Origin: a virus
Reading direction: 5' to 3' (one strand)
Length of the DNA stretch: 64,000 bases
IMG/VR virus record: IMGVR_UViG_3300029922_000024
Span: 1 to 64,000 of that record
Of this stretch, positions 41,600 to 50,561 are shown piece after piece. How positions within the stretch are numbered: the first letter of the stretch is position 1; each line of letters opens with the position of its first letter. The notes below the pieces were generated by a model, which was not told the origin of the DNA, did no database searches, and was given only the letters and a program-made list of their open reading frames with translations. Made by a program: the position numbers and the translations under genes.

Positions 41600-42265
41600 A
41601 TGGATACCAAACGAATACTTAGTATTGATCTCAGCACAAAAACAGGTTGGGCTTCAGTAATAAGTTCGGATGTGGGTATTGAATTGGAAGGTTACGGTAT
41701 GATTCCCCAAATTCCACAACCGAATGGTCCTTATCCATCATGTTTTATTGATTGGGCCTATTTGGTATTTAATGGTATAGAAGGACTTATAGAGAAATTT
41801 AGACCTGATATGCTTGCCATAGAAGAAACTGTGGCGGGATCAAAAGCAGTATATAGCCAAAAGATTTTAGAATATTCTCATTTTTTACTTGCTAAATACA
41901 TAAAAGAGAATAATATAGAATCTATATACTTACTAACGGGCGCTTGGAGAAGTGAAGTTGGCTGCAAAATGACCAAAGAAGAATCTAAACATAATAAGGA
42001 AGTTAGGGCCTATAAGACTAAACATGGCACCAAGTTAGCTCGTGATATAAACGGTAAGATTGTTGGTAAGTTAACCAAGAAGCATATCAATATTAGGAGA
42101 GCAAATGAAGTGTTCGGTTCTTTTTTGAGAGAGCCTCTTAGAAAAAAGAATGAAGATGAAGCCGACGCACTTTTACTAGCGTTCGCACTACATCTTAGAA
42201 GACTTAATAAAAATAAGTCTGAAGAAGTGACCATAGAAGAACTTTTAGAGAAAGATAAGTTATGA
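41600..42265 (+). CDS. RuvC-like Holliday junction resolvase
   Basis: The 221-residue protein has an RNase H fold with four acidic residues: ILSIDLSTKTGWA (D10), MLAIEETVAGS (Glu near 75), and the C-terminal pair NEDEADALLLAF. The basic middle (KTKHGTKLARDINGK) is a phage insert. It probably cuts branched DNA before packaging. It overlaps the next gene by 4 nt. Confidence 0.75.
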   Translation: MDTKRILSIDLSTKTGWASVISSDVGIELEGYGMIPQIPQPNGPYPSCFIDWAYLVFNGIEGLIEKFRPDMLAIEETVAGSKAVYSQKILEYSHFLLAKYIKENNIESIYLLTGAWRSEVGCKMTKEESKHNKEVRAYKTKHGTKLARDINGKIVGKLTKKHINIRRANEVFGSFLREPLRKKNEDEADALLLAFALHLRRLNKNKSEEVTIEELLEKDKL

Positions 42266-43134
42266 GTGGATTTTGGGAAAAAACGATTAATACGGAATCA
42301 AATATAAGAGCCTACGAATCTATCGCGCCAGAACCTTTGGTGTTAGACGAAGAAGCTGTATCTGAAATTCAAGAAGAACACTTTGACGTATATGAGGAAG
42401 AGGAAGATGACATTTCTGTAGTCATGGCAGATGCAAATCTTCGCCTTGAGATGGGTCGTCTATATCAAATGATTCTTGAAAATGATATTTTTGCCCAAAC
42501 GAACGCTGATCCTCGTGCGATTAAAAACGTACAAAGAGAGATTCGTCGTCTGGTTAGAGAGAAACTGGAAATCATGCTAGGTATTCGCCAAGATCAACCT
42601 ACGCAACAACAAACCATTGTTTCGTCGCCATTTAACGATATGGAAGTTAGCGCCTTAAAAATGCTTGCTTCTAAGATCACAAAGGGAGCCACTGAAGAAG
42701 TTGAATATAGTCGAAATACCCCAGTACCAGTTCCACAACCTAAAAAGAACGGTATTACCGCAATTAGCGGTGAACTTAGACCACAGACTACTCCTGTACT
42801 AAAAGCACCTGAGCGACGCCCAGTAACCAAAAGTTCTTCGCAAACTCCTGCTAAAAGACCAGAGCCTAAAAAAGGTGAACCAATTATTAAGTCCGCAATA
42901 TCAAATCCAGAAGGAGATTCGCTATTAAAAAAACCAATTAACGAAATGACCCCGGAAGAATTAGTGGAATATGATAAACAAGCGCTTGAGAGACGGTCAA
43001 AAAACAAAGCCGCCTTACCTTCAAATCTTGTTCCTCATCCTTCACCCCAAGAATTAGAACTTAGATATATGGCCCATGCTGACCAATTTAGTGCGGTAGC
43101 AAACACCATAAATTTAATTTCTGGTAATAAATAA
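42262..43134 (+). CDS. Acidic protein with disordered centre, unknown
   Basis: The 290-residue protein has an acidic N-terminal third (YEEEEDDISVV), a helical segment (IKNVQREIRRLVREKLEIML), a Pro/Lys-rich disordered middle (about 150-225) and a helical end. It might be an adaptor of the replication or recombination machinery, but no motif shows this. Confidence 0.6.
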   Translation: MSGFWEKTINTESNIRAYESIAPEPLVLDEEAVSEIQEEHFDVYEEEEDDISVVMADANLRLEMGRLYQMILENDIFAQTNADPRAIKNVQREIRRLVREKLEIMLGIRQDQPTQQQTIVSSPFNDMEVSALKMLASKITKGATEEVEYSRNTPVPVPQPKKNGITAISGELRPQTTPVLKAPERRPVTKSSSQTPAKRPEPKKGEPIIKSAISNPEGDSLLKKPINEMTPEELVEYDKQALERRSKNKAALPSNLVPHPSPQELELRYMAHADQFSAVANTINLISGNK

Positions 43135-43165
43135 GTAGATAAATAAAAACAAGGAGAAAAATAAA

Positions 43166-43945
43166 ATGTCAGATAACAAAGATACACGAACTGCTGGTCA
43201 AAAAATTGAAGATCTTGAACGAGTGGTGTCAATGCTATATCAATCCGTAGGATCTCTAGATGGGGCCGTTAAATCCCTATTAGGAACCCAAAGGGATATG
43301 GTTTTGGTACGGGATGCTTTACGCCTACTAAACAAAAAAACCGAAGCAATTATTCAGACAGCAAAAGAAGAGTCTGGAATTTCTGCCTCTAATGTATCGG
43401 CCCTAGTAATTCAAATGAATGTTGAGGATTTAAAAACTCAAGTCCAAGAATATATCAGCCGAGGAAATTTAACTCCAGCAGATGAAGTGTCTGCCACAAG
43501 TTACTTGGTTTGCGAAGAGCAAAATCTAGATGGAACAATTGCGAATCCACGAATTCAATTCCGTTTAGATTCTCAAGATGCGGATACCCAAGCTACCTTG
43601 ACTGGTAAGAAAGTTGGAGATACAGTTTCTTTTGGTGAAGGAAAGTATAGCGCTAAGATTCTTGAAATCTACACTTTGGTAGACAATCCAGGTGCTGCTC
43701 AAAATGCTCCCGCTCCCGCTGCAGAGACTCAGGCCCCTACAGATCAAGCAAGTAGCGATACTTCTGCCCAATCAGCAGCGCCAGCCGATGAGACTCCTGC
43801 TCCAACCCAAACTCCTCAAGCAGCAACACCTGCAGCCCCAGCACAAAACAGTCTTCCACAAGAAACTCCGGTAGCTTTTGGATTAAGTTTTCATGGACAA
43901 CCCGAAGCCGAACTATCTGCTCCGAGCACTCCAGGTCAGAATTAA
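43166..43945 (+). CDS. Protein with helical N-domain and Pro/Ala-rich tail
   Basis: The 259-residue protein has a helical N-terminus (EDLERVVSMLYQSVGSLDGA) and a beta domain at about 110-175 (TLTGKKVGDTVSFGEGKYSA) that faintly recalls the GreA C-terminal domain. A disordered Pro/Ala/Gln tail similar in style to the SSB tail at 53400 completes it. AAGGAG precedes the start and a strong hairpin follows, so it ends a transcription unit. Confidence 0.55.
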   Translation: MSDNKDTRTAGQKIEDLERVVSMLYQSVGSLDGAVKSLLGTQRDMVLVRDALRLLNKKTEAIIQTAKEESGISASNVSALVIQMNVEDLKTQVQEYISRGNLTPADEVSATSYLVCEEQNLDGTIANPRIQFRLDSQDADTQATLTGKKVGDTVSFGEGKYSAKILEIYTLVDNPGAAQNAPAPAAETQAPTDQASSDTSAQSAAPADETPAPTQTPQAATPAAPAQNSLPQETPVAFGLSFHGQPEAELSAPSTPGQN

Positions 43946-43966
43946 TCTGACTCCTACAACACAAAT

Positions 43967-44001
43967 AATAAGGGTAAAACATGGACGGTTTTACCCTTAT
44001 T
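43967..44001 (+). terminator. Perfect 14-bp hairpin terminator
   Basis: AATAAGGGTAAAAC, a 7-nt loop and GTTTTACCCTTATT form a perfect stem that ends in an A/T-rich foot. It lies 22 nt after the stop at 43945 and could work in both directions. The U tract is short (ATTT), so efficiency is uncertain. Confidence 0.75.
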
Positions 44002-44016
44002 TAAGAAGGCTAAATC

Positions 44017-44841
44017 ATGAAAAAAGACGGACCAAAAATTTTAATATTTGATATTGAGACCGCGCCAATGTTGGCCTATGTTTGGAGTATTTGGGATCAA
44101 AATGTTGGTCTGAATCAAATTAAACAGGATTGGCATCTTCTTAGTTGGTCAGCAAAATGGCTGCAGTCCGAAGACCGAAAACGACTTTATGGTCCCCATT
44201 CCAAAATAATGTACATGGACCAATCTAAAGAAAAAGTTCTAACTAACGATAAGAAAATATTAGAGGGCATTTGGAAACTTCTTGATGAAGCAGATATTGT
44301 CATTACCCAAAATGGGGTTAAATTTGACAGTAAAAAATTAAATGCACGGTTCGTTCTTAATGGAATGCAACCTCCAAGTTCTTATAAACATATAGACACT
44401 TTTCAAATAGCTAAGAGATATTTTGGTTTTACTAGTAACAAACTAGAATATATGTCGGATAAACTTTGCGTTAAATACAAAAAACAAACAAAACGTAAAT
44501 ATTCAGGCTTTGAACTATGGAAAGAATGCTTATCTGGGAACAAAGATGCCTGGAGAGAAATGCAAAAATACAATAAATACGATGTCTTATCCTTGGAAGA
44601 ACTGTATCATAAGTTAATTCCATGGGATAATTCAATTAATTTCGATATTTACAGAGAAGACCATGAAATTACCTGTAAGTGTGGTAGCAAAGAATTCCAA
44701 AGAAATGGGTACTTTTATACTGCAACTGCCAAATACCAACGATTTAAGTGCTCTAAGTGCGGGTCTGAAACCAGAAGTCGTAAGAATTTGCTTTCAAAAG
44801 AAAAAAACGAAACTATTAGAGCTAAAACTATTAGAACTTAA
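44017..44841 (+). CDS. DEDD-type 3'-5' exonuclease with C-terminal zinc ribbon
   Basis: The 274-residue protein has an RNase H-like exonuclease domain of YprB type: ILIFDIETAP (D12, E14), ITQNGVKFDSKKLNARF (Asp near 104) and QKYNKYDVLSLEELY (last Asp). The C-terminal 60 residues form a zinc ribbon (CKCGSKEF and CSKCGSET) likely to bind nucleic acid. The start lies 15 nt after the terminator. The exact substrate is unknown. Confidence 0.75.
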   Translation: MKKDGPKILIFDIETAPMLAYVWSIWDQNVGLNQIKQDWHLLSWSAKWLQSEDRKRLYGPHSKIMYMDQSKEKVLTNDKKILEGIWKLLDEADIVITQNGVKFDSKKLNARFVLNGMQPPSSYKHIDTFQIAKRYFGFTSNKLEYMSDKLCVKYKKQTKRKYSGFELWKECLSGNKDAWREMQKYNKYDVLSLEELYHKLIPWDNSINFDIYREDHEITCKCGSKEFQRNGYFYTATAKYQRFKCSKCGSETRSRKNLLSKEKNETIRAKTIRT

Positions 44842-44848
44842 CTTTTCA

Positions 44849-44857
44849 TGATATAAT
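44849..44857 (+). promoter_or_regulatory. Extended -10 promoter
   Basis: TGATATAAT is a perfect extended -10 element, 23 nt before the GTG at 44881. A weak AAGGA ribosome binding site follows. The -35 region is poor. Confidence 0.55.
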
Positions 44858-44880
44858 CTGTCTAAGGATAGGACGATTTC

Positions 44881-45270
44881 GTGAATAAAGCCGAAGAACT
44901 TGACAAATTAGATAAAGAAATAAAAACTGCTGAAACAAGCCAGAAGTCTATTCAGACCAATATTGATCAGTTATCCAAAGAAATCAATATATTAAATAAA
45001 CAAAAAATAGAATTAGAACAAAATCTAGAATTCCATAAAAGAGTTGGTGTAATTCCGCTTGCTCATGAGTACGGGAAATCTAAGAGAGAATTAACCAAAG
45101 TCACAAATCGTCTTAACCTTATTACGAGTGACCATAGTAAATCCGTCCAAGGTCTTGATCGTGTTAAGGAAATCATAGTAAAATTTAGAAGGGACTACAT
45201 GAGACTATTAAACTCAAATGAGGATAATGTCGTGCGAGCCATTTTTGGAGTTAAACGTGGAAAGAAGTGA
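44881..45270 (+). CDS. Coiled-coil protein, unknown
   Basis: The 129-residue protein starts with GTG and is helical throughout (IKTAETSQKSIQTNIDQLSK and onwards), with heptads to about residue 75. No family is recognised. It ends 1 nt before the next start. Confidence 0.6.
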   Translation: MNKAEELDKLDKEIKTAETSQKSIQTNIDQLSKEINILNKQKIELEQNLEFHKRVGVIPLAHEYGKSKRELTKVTNRLNLITSDHSKSVQGLDRVKEIIVKFRRDYMRLLNSNEDNVVRAIFGVKRGKK

Positions 45271-45271
45271 A

Positions 45272-45472
45272 ATGGAAAAAAAAGTAAGAGAAGAAGATGA
45301 TTTCATCCATTCTCCAAAGTTCGGGAATAGCATCAAAAGATTTTTAGCAAAAATGGAAAATCCACCAGAAAATACAACCATTGGGCGACTCCTTTTACTT
45401 TCAGAAGAAGAAGTCGAAAAACTATACCAGGAATCAGTTGTAATCCTTCGAGAAAAAATGCTTAATAAATAG
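45272..45472 (+). CDS. Small acidic protein, unknown
   Basis: I choose the ATG at 45272 (MEKKVREEDDFIHSPKFGNS), one base after the previous stop. The 66-residue product has a helical, acidic C-terminus. Longer starts overlap the previous gene. No family is recognised. Confidence 0.5.
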   Translation: MEKKVREEDDFIHSPKFGNSIKRFLAKMENPPENTTIGRLLLLSEEEVEKLYQESVVILREKMLNK

Positions 45473-45475
45473 ATA

Positions 45476-45503
45476 TTGACTTTAAGCCAAAATACCATAT
45501 ACT
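45476..45503 (+). promoter_or_regulatory. Promoter for the DnaQ-like gene, near-leaderless
   Basis: TTGACT (45476-45481), a 16-nt spacer and TATACT (45498-45503). Transcription would begin at about 45510, 1-2 nt before the ATG at 45512. No ribosome binding site is present. Confidence 0.6.
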
Positions 45504-45511
45504 ATTATGGT

Positions 45512-46147
45512 ATGTCAAATTACCTCTGTTGCATGGATAGTGAAACTGGCGGCCTAAATCCCAAAGAAGCAGATATCCTAACTCTGTTCATGGCCTTAAC
45601 TGATGAAAATCTTAAGGTCATAGCTGAATTAGATCTAAAACTTAAACCCAATGATAGAAATCCCACAGCAGATGAGGGCGCTTTAAAGGTCAATAAAATT
45701 GATATTAAGGCCCATCTAAACGATCCCAATACGATAACATATAAAGAAGCAAAAACTAAAATTATTGATTTTGTCACGCCATTCCTTAAAAAAACTGGTC
45801 GTCATAGTAATTTGATTGTGCTCGGCCAGAATGTGGCTTTTGATTTGGATTTTATTTGGGAACATATCATTCCAAAAAATGAATGGAACGGCCTTTTTAG
45901 TTACAATGTAGAAGACACAAAGACAGCATCGTTATTCTTGAAAAGATGTGGATGGTTGCCCTCGGATATCGGTACTCTTAAGAGTTTGGTAGAATTCTTT
46001 GGAATCGCAAAGCGTGAAGCCCATGAAGCTAAGGGCGACGTACATATGACAATCGATGTTTACAAGGCAATGATTTCTCTTATGGAAAGCAAAAAAGATA
46101 GCGGTGGCCAAACGCAAGATCTAATCAGTCTTCTGGAGGCAGAATGA
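45512..46147 (+). CDS. DnaQ-like DEDDh exonuclease, proofreading candidate
   Basis: Counted from the ATG at 45512 (MSNYLCCMDSETGG), the 211-residue protein has all DEDDh motifs: CMDSETGGLNP (D9, E11), VLGQNVAFDLDFIW (Asp near 110), and AHEAKGDVHMTIDVY (His and Asp). It is the 3'-5' exonuclease type that proofreads for DnaE polymerases. The phage DnaE gene lies 770 nt downstream, with two small genes between. A frame extends upstream to 45476 but crosses the promoter. Confidence 0.8.
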   Translation: MSNYLCCMDSETGGLNPKEADILTLFMALTDENLKVIAELDLKLKPNDRNPTADEGALKVNKIDIKAHLNDPNTITYKEAKTKIIDFVTPFLKKTGRHSNLIVLGQNVAFDLDFIWEHIIPKNEWNGLFSYNVEDTKTASLFLKRCGWLPSDIGTLKSLVEFFGIAKREAHEAKGDVHMTIDVYKAMISLMESKKDSGGQTQDLISLLEAE

Positions 46148-46707
46148 ACATCAAAGTAACGCGCTCACAAACTGAAACCTACAAGGTCTATATTGACAAT
46201 CGTTGGCAGGCAACCATCATGATCGAAGATTCTTCTGGACTTCTTTCGATTCAATCGGAATATGGGCATTTTAGTCACTACTGGGGAACCGGTGGAAGAT
46301 CAGCCGGAAACACTTTTAAACAGGAACTATTACGCTTTGGACTAGATTACGTACAAAATAAACTCAGTTACAATGACGATTTAGGTCATTGGTTTAATTT
46401 CGACGAAACAGTAAAAAGAATTAGACAAGACATTCTTGAGAAACGTAGAGAACGTAGAATTGAATCTCCAGATGCTAGAGTCTTGTGGTATGAAGCAGAC
46501 AATCTTGAGGAATGCAAGACTTCATCGGAATTTGCCCATCAATTGTTTGCTAAATATAGCCTTATGACAGAGCTGTATGATGGAGACTATCTTGCTATCC
46601 CTATTATTACAGAAACACACCCAAGACTTAGGAAATTCATGGAAGTGGTTTACCCAATTTTTAAAGCAGAACTTGCTAAAGAAGAAGCGTGTTTGGAGAC
46701 AGTATGA
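46144..46707 (+). CDS. Conserved-looking phage protein, unknown
   Basis: The 187-residue protein begins MNIKVTRSQTETYKVYIDNR and has a strand-rich region with SIQSEYGHFSHYWGTGG, then a helical C-terminal half. I have seen this style in phages without a known function. Its start overlaps the previous stop, and its stop overlaps the next ATG. Confidence 0.6.
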   Translation: MNIKVTRSQTETYKVYIDNRWQATIMIEDSSGLLSIQSEYGHFSHYWGTGGRSAGNTFKQELLRFGLDYVQNKLSYNDDLGHWFNFDETVKRIRQDILEKRRERRIESPDARVLWYEADNLEECKTSSEFAHQLFAKYSLMTELYDGDYLAIPIITETHPRLRKFMEVVYPIFKAELAKEEACLETV

Positions 46708-46919
46708 AAATATGGTTTGATTATTGTAGCATGGAACATTTCCATGATGATTTTTACAACATAAAACTTGGTATTGGTTGGTATCGTCACGCCAAAACAC
46801 ACAAATGGTGGGGTTTTACGGTAGAATTTTATTTCTTTAAGTGGGTTGTATTCGTAAACTACGTAAGTAATTGGAATGAATATGACAAGAAAGTCAATTA
46901 TAGAAAATACAAAAAATGA
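46704..46919 (+). CDS. Small aromatic-rich protein
   Basis: The ATG at 46704 overlaps the previous stop (ATGA). The 71-residue product is rich in Trp, Phe and Tyr (WYRHAKTHKWWGFTVEFYFF) with one hydrophobic stretch that may be a buried strand pair. It overlaps the polymerase start by 4 nt. Function is unknown. Confidence 0.5.
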   Translation: MKIWFDYCSMEHFHDDFYNIKLGIGWYRHAKTHKWWGFTVEFYFFKWVVFVNYVSNWNEYDKKVNYRKYKK

Positions 46920-49900
46920 CATTACTGATATCGCCTCACACGCATTGCGAGTCTAAACTTACTGGATCACCGCTACCCTCAATGATTAAAAGGGCAGTAG
47001 ATCTTGGTCGAACCCATTTTTCCTATACAGATTTGGGTCATCTATCAAGTTGTCTCAAAGCTTATGGGCAGGCCAAGGCCGCAAATTTAAAATTTGCTGC
47101 AGGTATAGAATTCTTTTTTAAGGATTCTTCTTGTCCGATTGTTGTGGGTACTAAAGCCGATCGATGTAAGTATTTTAATGCATCTATTTTTGCAAAGAAT
47201 CAAGATGCCTATCAAGAAATCGTAAGAGTTGTTTCCTCAAATGATATGCCCAAAATCAAGATCAGAGATGAATTGGAATCTCTTTGGTCTTGGAAGGATC
47301 TTGAGCGCCTAAGTAAATCTGATACCCTCCTTGTCCTAGGCGGCCCTCATTGTATGGTTGGTAAAGCGATGCTTGCCGATACTCCTGAATTGGCAGAAAA
47401 GATCCTATTAAAGATCCATAGTCTTTTCCAAGATCGACTATCTATGTCCCTAACCTGCGAACCATGGGAAAAGAAGTATGCGACAGTCATAAAAATCAAA
47501 TACAAAGATGGAACTTCTGACTCACTTCTTTCCTCGGATCTGGTTACCACCAATAAGGCCAGAAAAATTAAGGCTAGCGATTTAACTAATAGAAGTGGGC
47601 ACTTTTTGGTTAAGTCGAAAGTGGTTGGAAATACATTTCATCAAGTAGATAAAGAAATTGCGGAAGTGACGGAACATAGAGGATTCCTTCCCCTTCCAGT
47701 AGATGTTACTTCAACTATCAATAAGTTTTTCGTGGAAATGCACAAGAAGCACGGCATTAAATTGCTTGCTTCGGACTACGCTTTTTATTCAGAAAAAGAA
47801 GACCACATTGTTCAGACCATGGTTCTTGAGGGCGAAAATAAACTAAAAGCTAATCTGCACATGAAATCTGCGCAGGAAATCCAAGAATATTTAACCCATA
47901 AACTTGGCCTAACAGAAGAAGAGTCTACTAAAATTATCGGAAATAATAACGAATGGGCAAAAAATTTTGATAATTTCGAACTAAAATACAAATGGCGGCT
48001 TGCTGATGCAGGGGAAAACCCACTACAACAATGCTTAGAAATTATTAAGAAAAAAGGATTAATGAGATGGAAAGACACTATTTGGGTTGGCAGGCTAAAA
48101 GAAGAGATTGAAGTTCTGGCCAAGAACGGTATCTTCGATTTATCCCCCTATTTCCTTCCTATTCACGATGTAATCAACCATTATGAAGAGAATGGTAGGT
48201 TGCCAGGTCCAGGACGAGGAAGCGCTGCTGGGAGCCTTGTAGCCTATCTAATGGGCGTCACCAAAGTAAATCCTTTTACCTACGACCTTAGCTTTAACAG
48301 GTTTTATTCAATGGATCGGATTAAAGCTCTTAAACTCGCCGATATTGACTCAGATTTGGAATCCAGAGATCTTTTGGTGGGAGAAGATGGAAAAAGCGGA
48401 TACCTTTACAAGAGATGGGGAAATAAGGCTGCCCAGATCAGTACCAGAACTAAGATTAGACTTAAATCTGCTATTAAAGACACTAACAGATACATTAATG
48501 GGTCTGTCGAGAAATCCATTGAAGTATTTGCAAAATCTCTTCCAGATGCAGACCAAGGTATCACAGATGAGCAGTTCATTTTTGGTATGGAAGATGACGA
48601 TGGAAATCATATTGATGGGTTAATCGAAACTTCAGAGCCACTTCAGAAATATGCAAATGATAGACCTAAAGAGTGGGCGATCGTTAGGCAAGCACTTGGT
48701 ATTACAAGAGCATTCTCACGTCATGCCTGCGCCTTTGTTATTGCTGATAAGCCTATCTCAGAGATCGTACCCATTAAAGATGGTAATGTGGTTCAATACG
48801 AGGCAACTGCAGCAGAAACGGCTGGACTAATTAAGTACGACTTCTTGGTCATTAGTCAGTTGAAGGATATTAGGGTTTGCTTAGATCTGATCAATAAAAA
48901 GAATAAAGAAAAGCATAAGACCGGTTACTTCACGAATAATGGGGTTTTGACCTATATCTGGGATTTACCTACTGACCAAAAGACATATGAAAGCGTGTGG
49001 GGAGGCAGTACAGAATCATGCTGGCAAATTAACACGAACTCAATGATCCCTTTTGTTAAGGGCATAAAACCTACAAGTATTGAAGATTTATCGATTATTC
49101 TATCCCTAGTTCGTCCAGGCCCTCTCGATTATATTGACAAAGAAACAGGGCGTAGTATGGCCGAAGAATATGTTCATAGACGCGATGGTGGTGAATATAA
49201 AGACGTTGAGATTCTAAAAGAATTGATTCCTGAAACCCATTCGGTTCTAGTCTACCAAGAACAGGTTACTAAAATCGCAAAGCAACTTGCCGGATTTTCT
49301 GGATCGGCTGCCGAAAACTTACGAGAAGCCATTGGTAAGAAAAAACGCGCAACTATCTTAAAAATTAAGCCCGATTTTATTGCTGGATGCTTAAAGTCCA
49401 ATAAAATTACGGAAGAAGAAGCTCAAATATTATGGGATCGTATCGTAACCTTTGGTCGGTATGCATTCAATAAATCTCATGGTGTTTCATACGCATTCGT
49501 TACATACGCCTGTATCTTTCTGAAACACAATTACTCATTAGAATGGTGGGCCGCAGTTCTTACTAATGCAAAAGAAAAAGAGATTTCCGGTAAGTTGTGG
49601 CCATATGTTAAGCACTTGGTTGCGGCTCCAGACATCAATCTTTCAACAGATGAAATGGAAATCGATTATGCTAATGGGAAAATTAGAGCTAAACTTGGCG
49701 TCATTAAAGGTATGGCCGCCGCTACGATTGATCCAATTGTTGCTGGGAGACCGTATAAAGACATAGAAGATTTTGTAAACAAAGAAGTCGCCGGAGATGC
49801 GGTAACAAGAAAACTCATCCATGTAGGAGTATTAGACTCATTGTTCCCTCCAAAACTTGAACTATTGCAAAAAATGCAACTGTTCGAGGATCTACTTGAA

Positions 49901-50530
49901 ACCAATAAATTTAACAATAAAATTGCTAGATCTAAAGAAGAAGGCAAAAAGACTAGATTAGAGGCTCCCAATAAGGGCGTAATCAAAGAAGAATATTTGG
50001 AAATTGAAAAGTATCCTTTGAAAAATGCCGCAGTTCAAAAATCAATTTTGCCAAGTCTTTTGGTTGGTCTAACAAATTTGGGCATAAATCACTCAAGTCT
50101 AATGGACCGAAAGACAATGTTTAAACAGGCAGTAATGACAAAAAAGGCCAGAAAAAAACGCCAAGACAACCCCAACGCTAAATTAAACCGAGATGATGGC
50201 GACCATTTGCCCCTATTAAACGGAGAAGAATTTGAATTCGTTGATCAAAAATCAGCAGAAGCATCAGTTAAAGACATTGAATTTGCGGTATTTGGATATG
50301 TTGTGGGTACGAGCTTCTTTGACTATAGTGCAAACACAAAACAGGCCTTGAAAGTAATTATTGATGTAGATGGGTATGTAAAAGAACATGTTATGTGGCC
50401 TAATTACTATTCCGAAAAACTTGAGCATCCTAAAGAATTAAAAAAGGGCAATATATGTATGTTTTTAATGAAGAAACGCCAGGGTAGCGGTGATCCTGCC
50501 GCAATTGAAGAAATCGTAATTGAGGCTTGA
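46916..50530 (+). CDS. dnaE: DNA polymerase III alpha subunit (DnaE-type replicase)
   Basis: The 1204-residue protein is the phage replicative polymerase of family C. The PHP domain begins ISPHTHCESKL (H8, H10) but has YTDLGH where active PHP domains have TDHG, so its metal site is probably damaged. The polymerase core shows PGPGRGSAAGSLVAYLMG (about 430), the acidic pair in LADIDSDLE (about 475) and IKYDFLVISQL (about 640). RPGPLDYID and GRYAFNKSHGVSYAFVTY follow in the fingers, and a helix-hairpin-helix region comes near 940-970. The C-terminal OB and tau-binding parts look shortened. A separate DnaQ-like exonuclease at 45512 could proofread. It is unusual beside a T4-like recombination set. 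Confidence 0.9.
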   Translation: MTLLISPHTHCESKLTGSPLPSMIKRAVDLGRTHFSYTDLGHLSSCLKAYGQAKAANLKFAAGIEFFFKDSSCPIVVGTKADRCKYFNASIFAKNQDAYQEIVRVVSSNDMPKIKIRDELESLWSWKDLERLSKSDTLLVLGGPHCMVGKAMLADTPELAEKILLKIHSLFQDRLSMSLTCEPWEKKYATVIKIKYKDGTSDSLLSSDLVTTNKARKIKASDLTNRSGHFLVKSKVVGNTFHQVDKEIAEVTEHRGFLPLPVDVTSTINKFFVEMHKKHGIKLLASDYAFYSEKEDHIVQTMVLEGENKLKANLHMKSAQEIQEYLTHKLGLTEEESTKIIGNNNEWAKNFDNFELKYKWRLADAGENPLQQCLEIIKKKGLMRWKDTIWVGRLKEEIEVLAKNGIFDLSPYFLPIHDVINHYEENGRLPGPGRGSAAGSLVAYLMGVTKVNPFTYDLSFNRFYSMDRIKALKLADIDSDLESRDLLVGEDGKSGYLYKRWGNKAAQISTRTKIRLKSAIKDTNRYINGSVEKSIEVFAKSLPDADQGITDEQFIFGMEDDDGNHIDGLIETSEPLQKYANDRPKEWAIVRQALGITRAFSRHACAFVIADKPISEIVPIKDGNVVQYEATAAETAGLIKYDFLVISQLKDIRVCLDLINKKNKEKHKTGYFTNNGVLTYIWDLPTDQKTYESVWGGSTESCWQINTNSMIPFVKGIKPTSIEDLSIILSLVRPGPLDYIDKETGRSMAEEYVHRRDGGEYKDVEILKELIPETHSVLVYQEQVTKIAKQLAGFSGSAAENLREAIGKKKRATILKIKPDFIAGCLKSNKITEEEAQILWDRIVTFGRYAFNKSHGVSYAFVTYACIFLKHNYSLEWWAAVLTNAKEKEISGKLWPYVKHLVAAPDINLSTDEMEIDYANGKIRAKLGVIKGMAAATIDPIVAGRPYKDIEDFVNKEVAGDAVTRKLIHVGVLDSLFPPKLELLQKMQLFEDLLETNKFNNKIARSKEEGKKTRLEAPNKGVIKEEYLEIEKYPLKNAAVQKSILPSLLVGLTNLGINHSSLMDRKTMFKQAVMTKKARKKRQDNPNAKLNRDDGDHLPLLNGEEFEFVDQKSAEASVKDIEFAVFGYVVGTSFFDYSANTKQALKVIIDVDGYVKEHVMWPNYYSEKLEHPKELKKGNICMFLMKKRQGSGDPAAIEEIVIEA

Positions 50531-50555
50531 TTTTAAACAAAATAGATGGTACTAT
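50527..50555 (+). promoter_or_regulatory. Promoter for the subtilase, leaderless
   Basis: TTGATT (50527-50532), a 17-nt spacer and TACTAT (50550-50555). Transcription would start at or next to the ATG at 50562. The promoter overlaps the last codons of dnaE. Confidence 0.55.
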
Positions 50556-50561
50556 CTTAAT

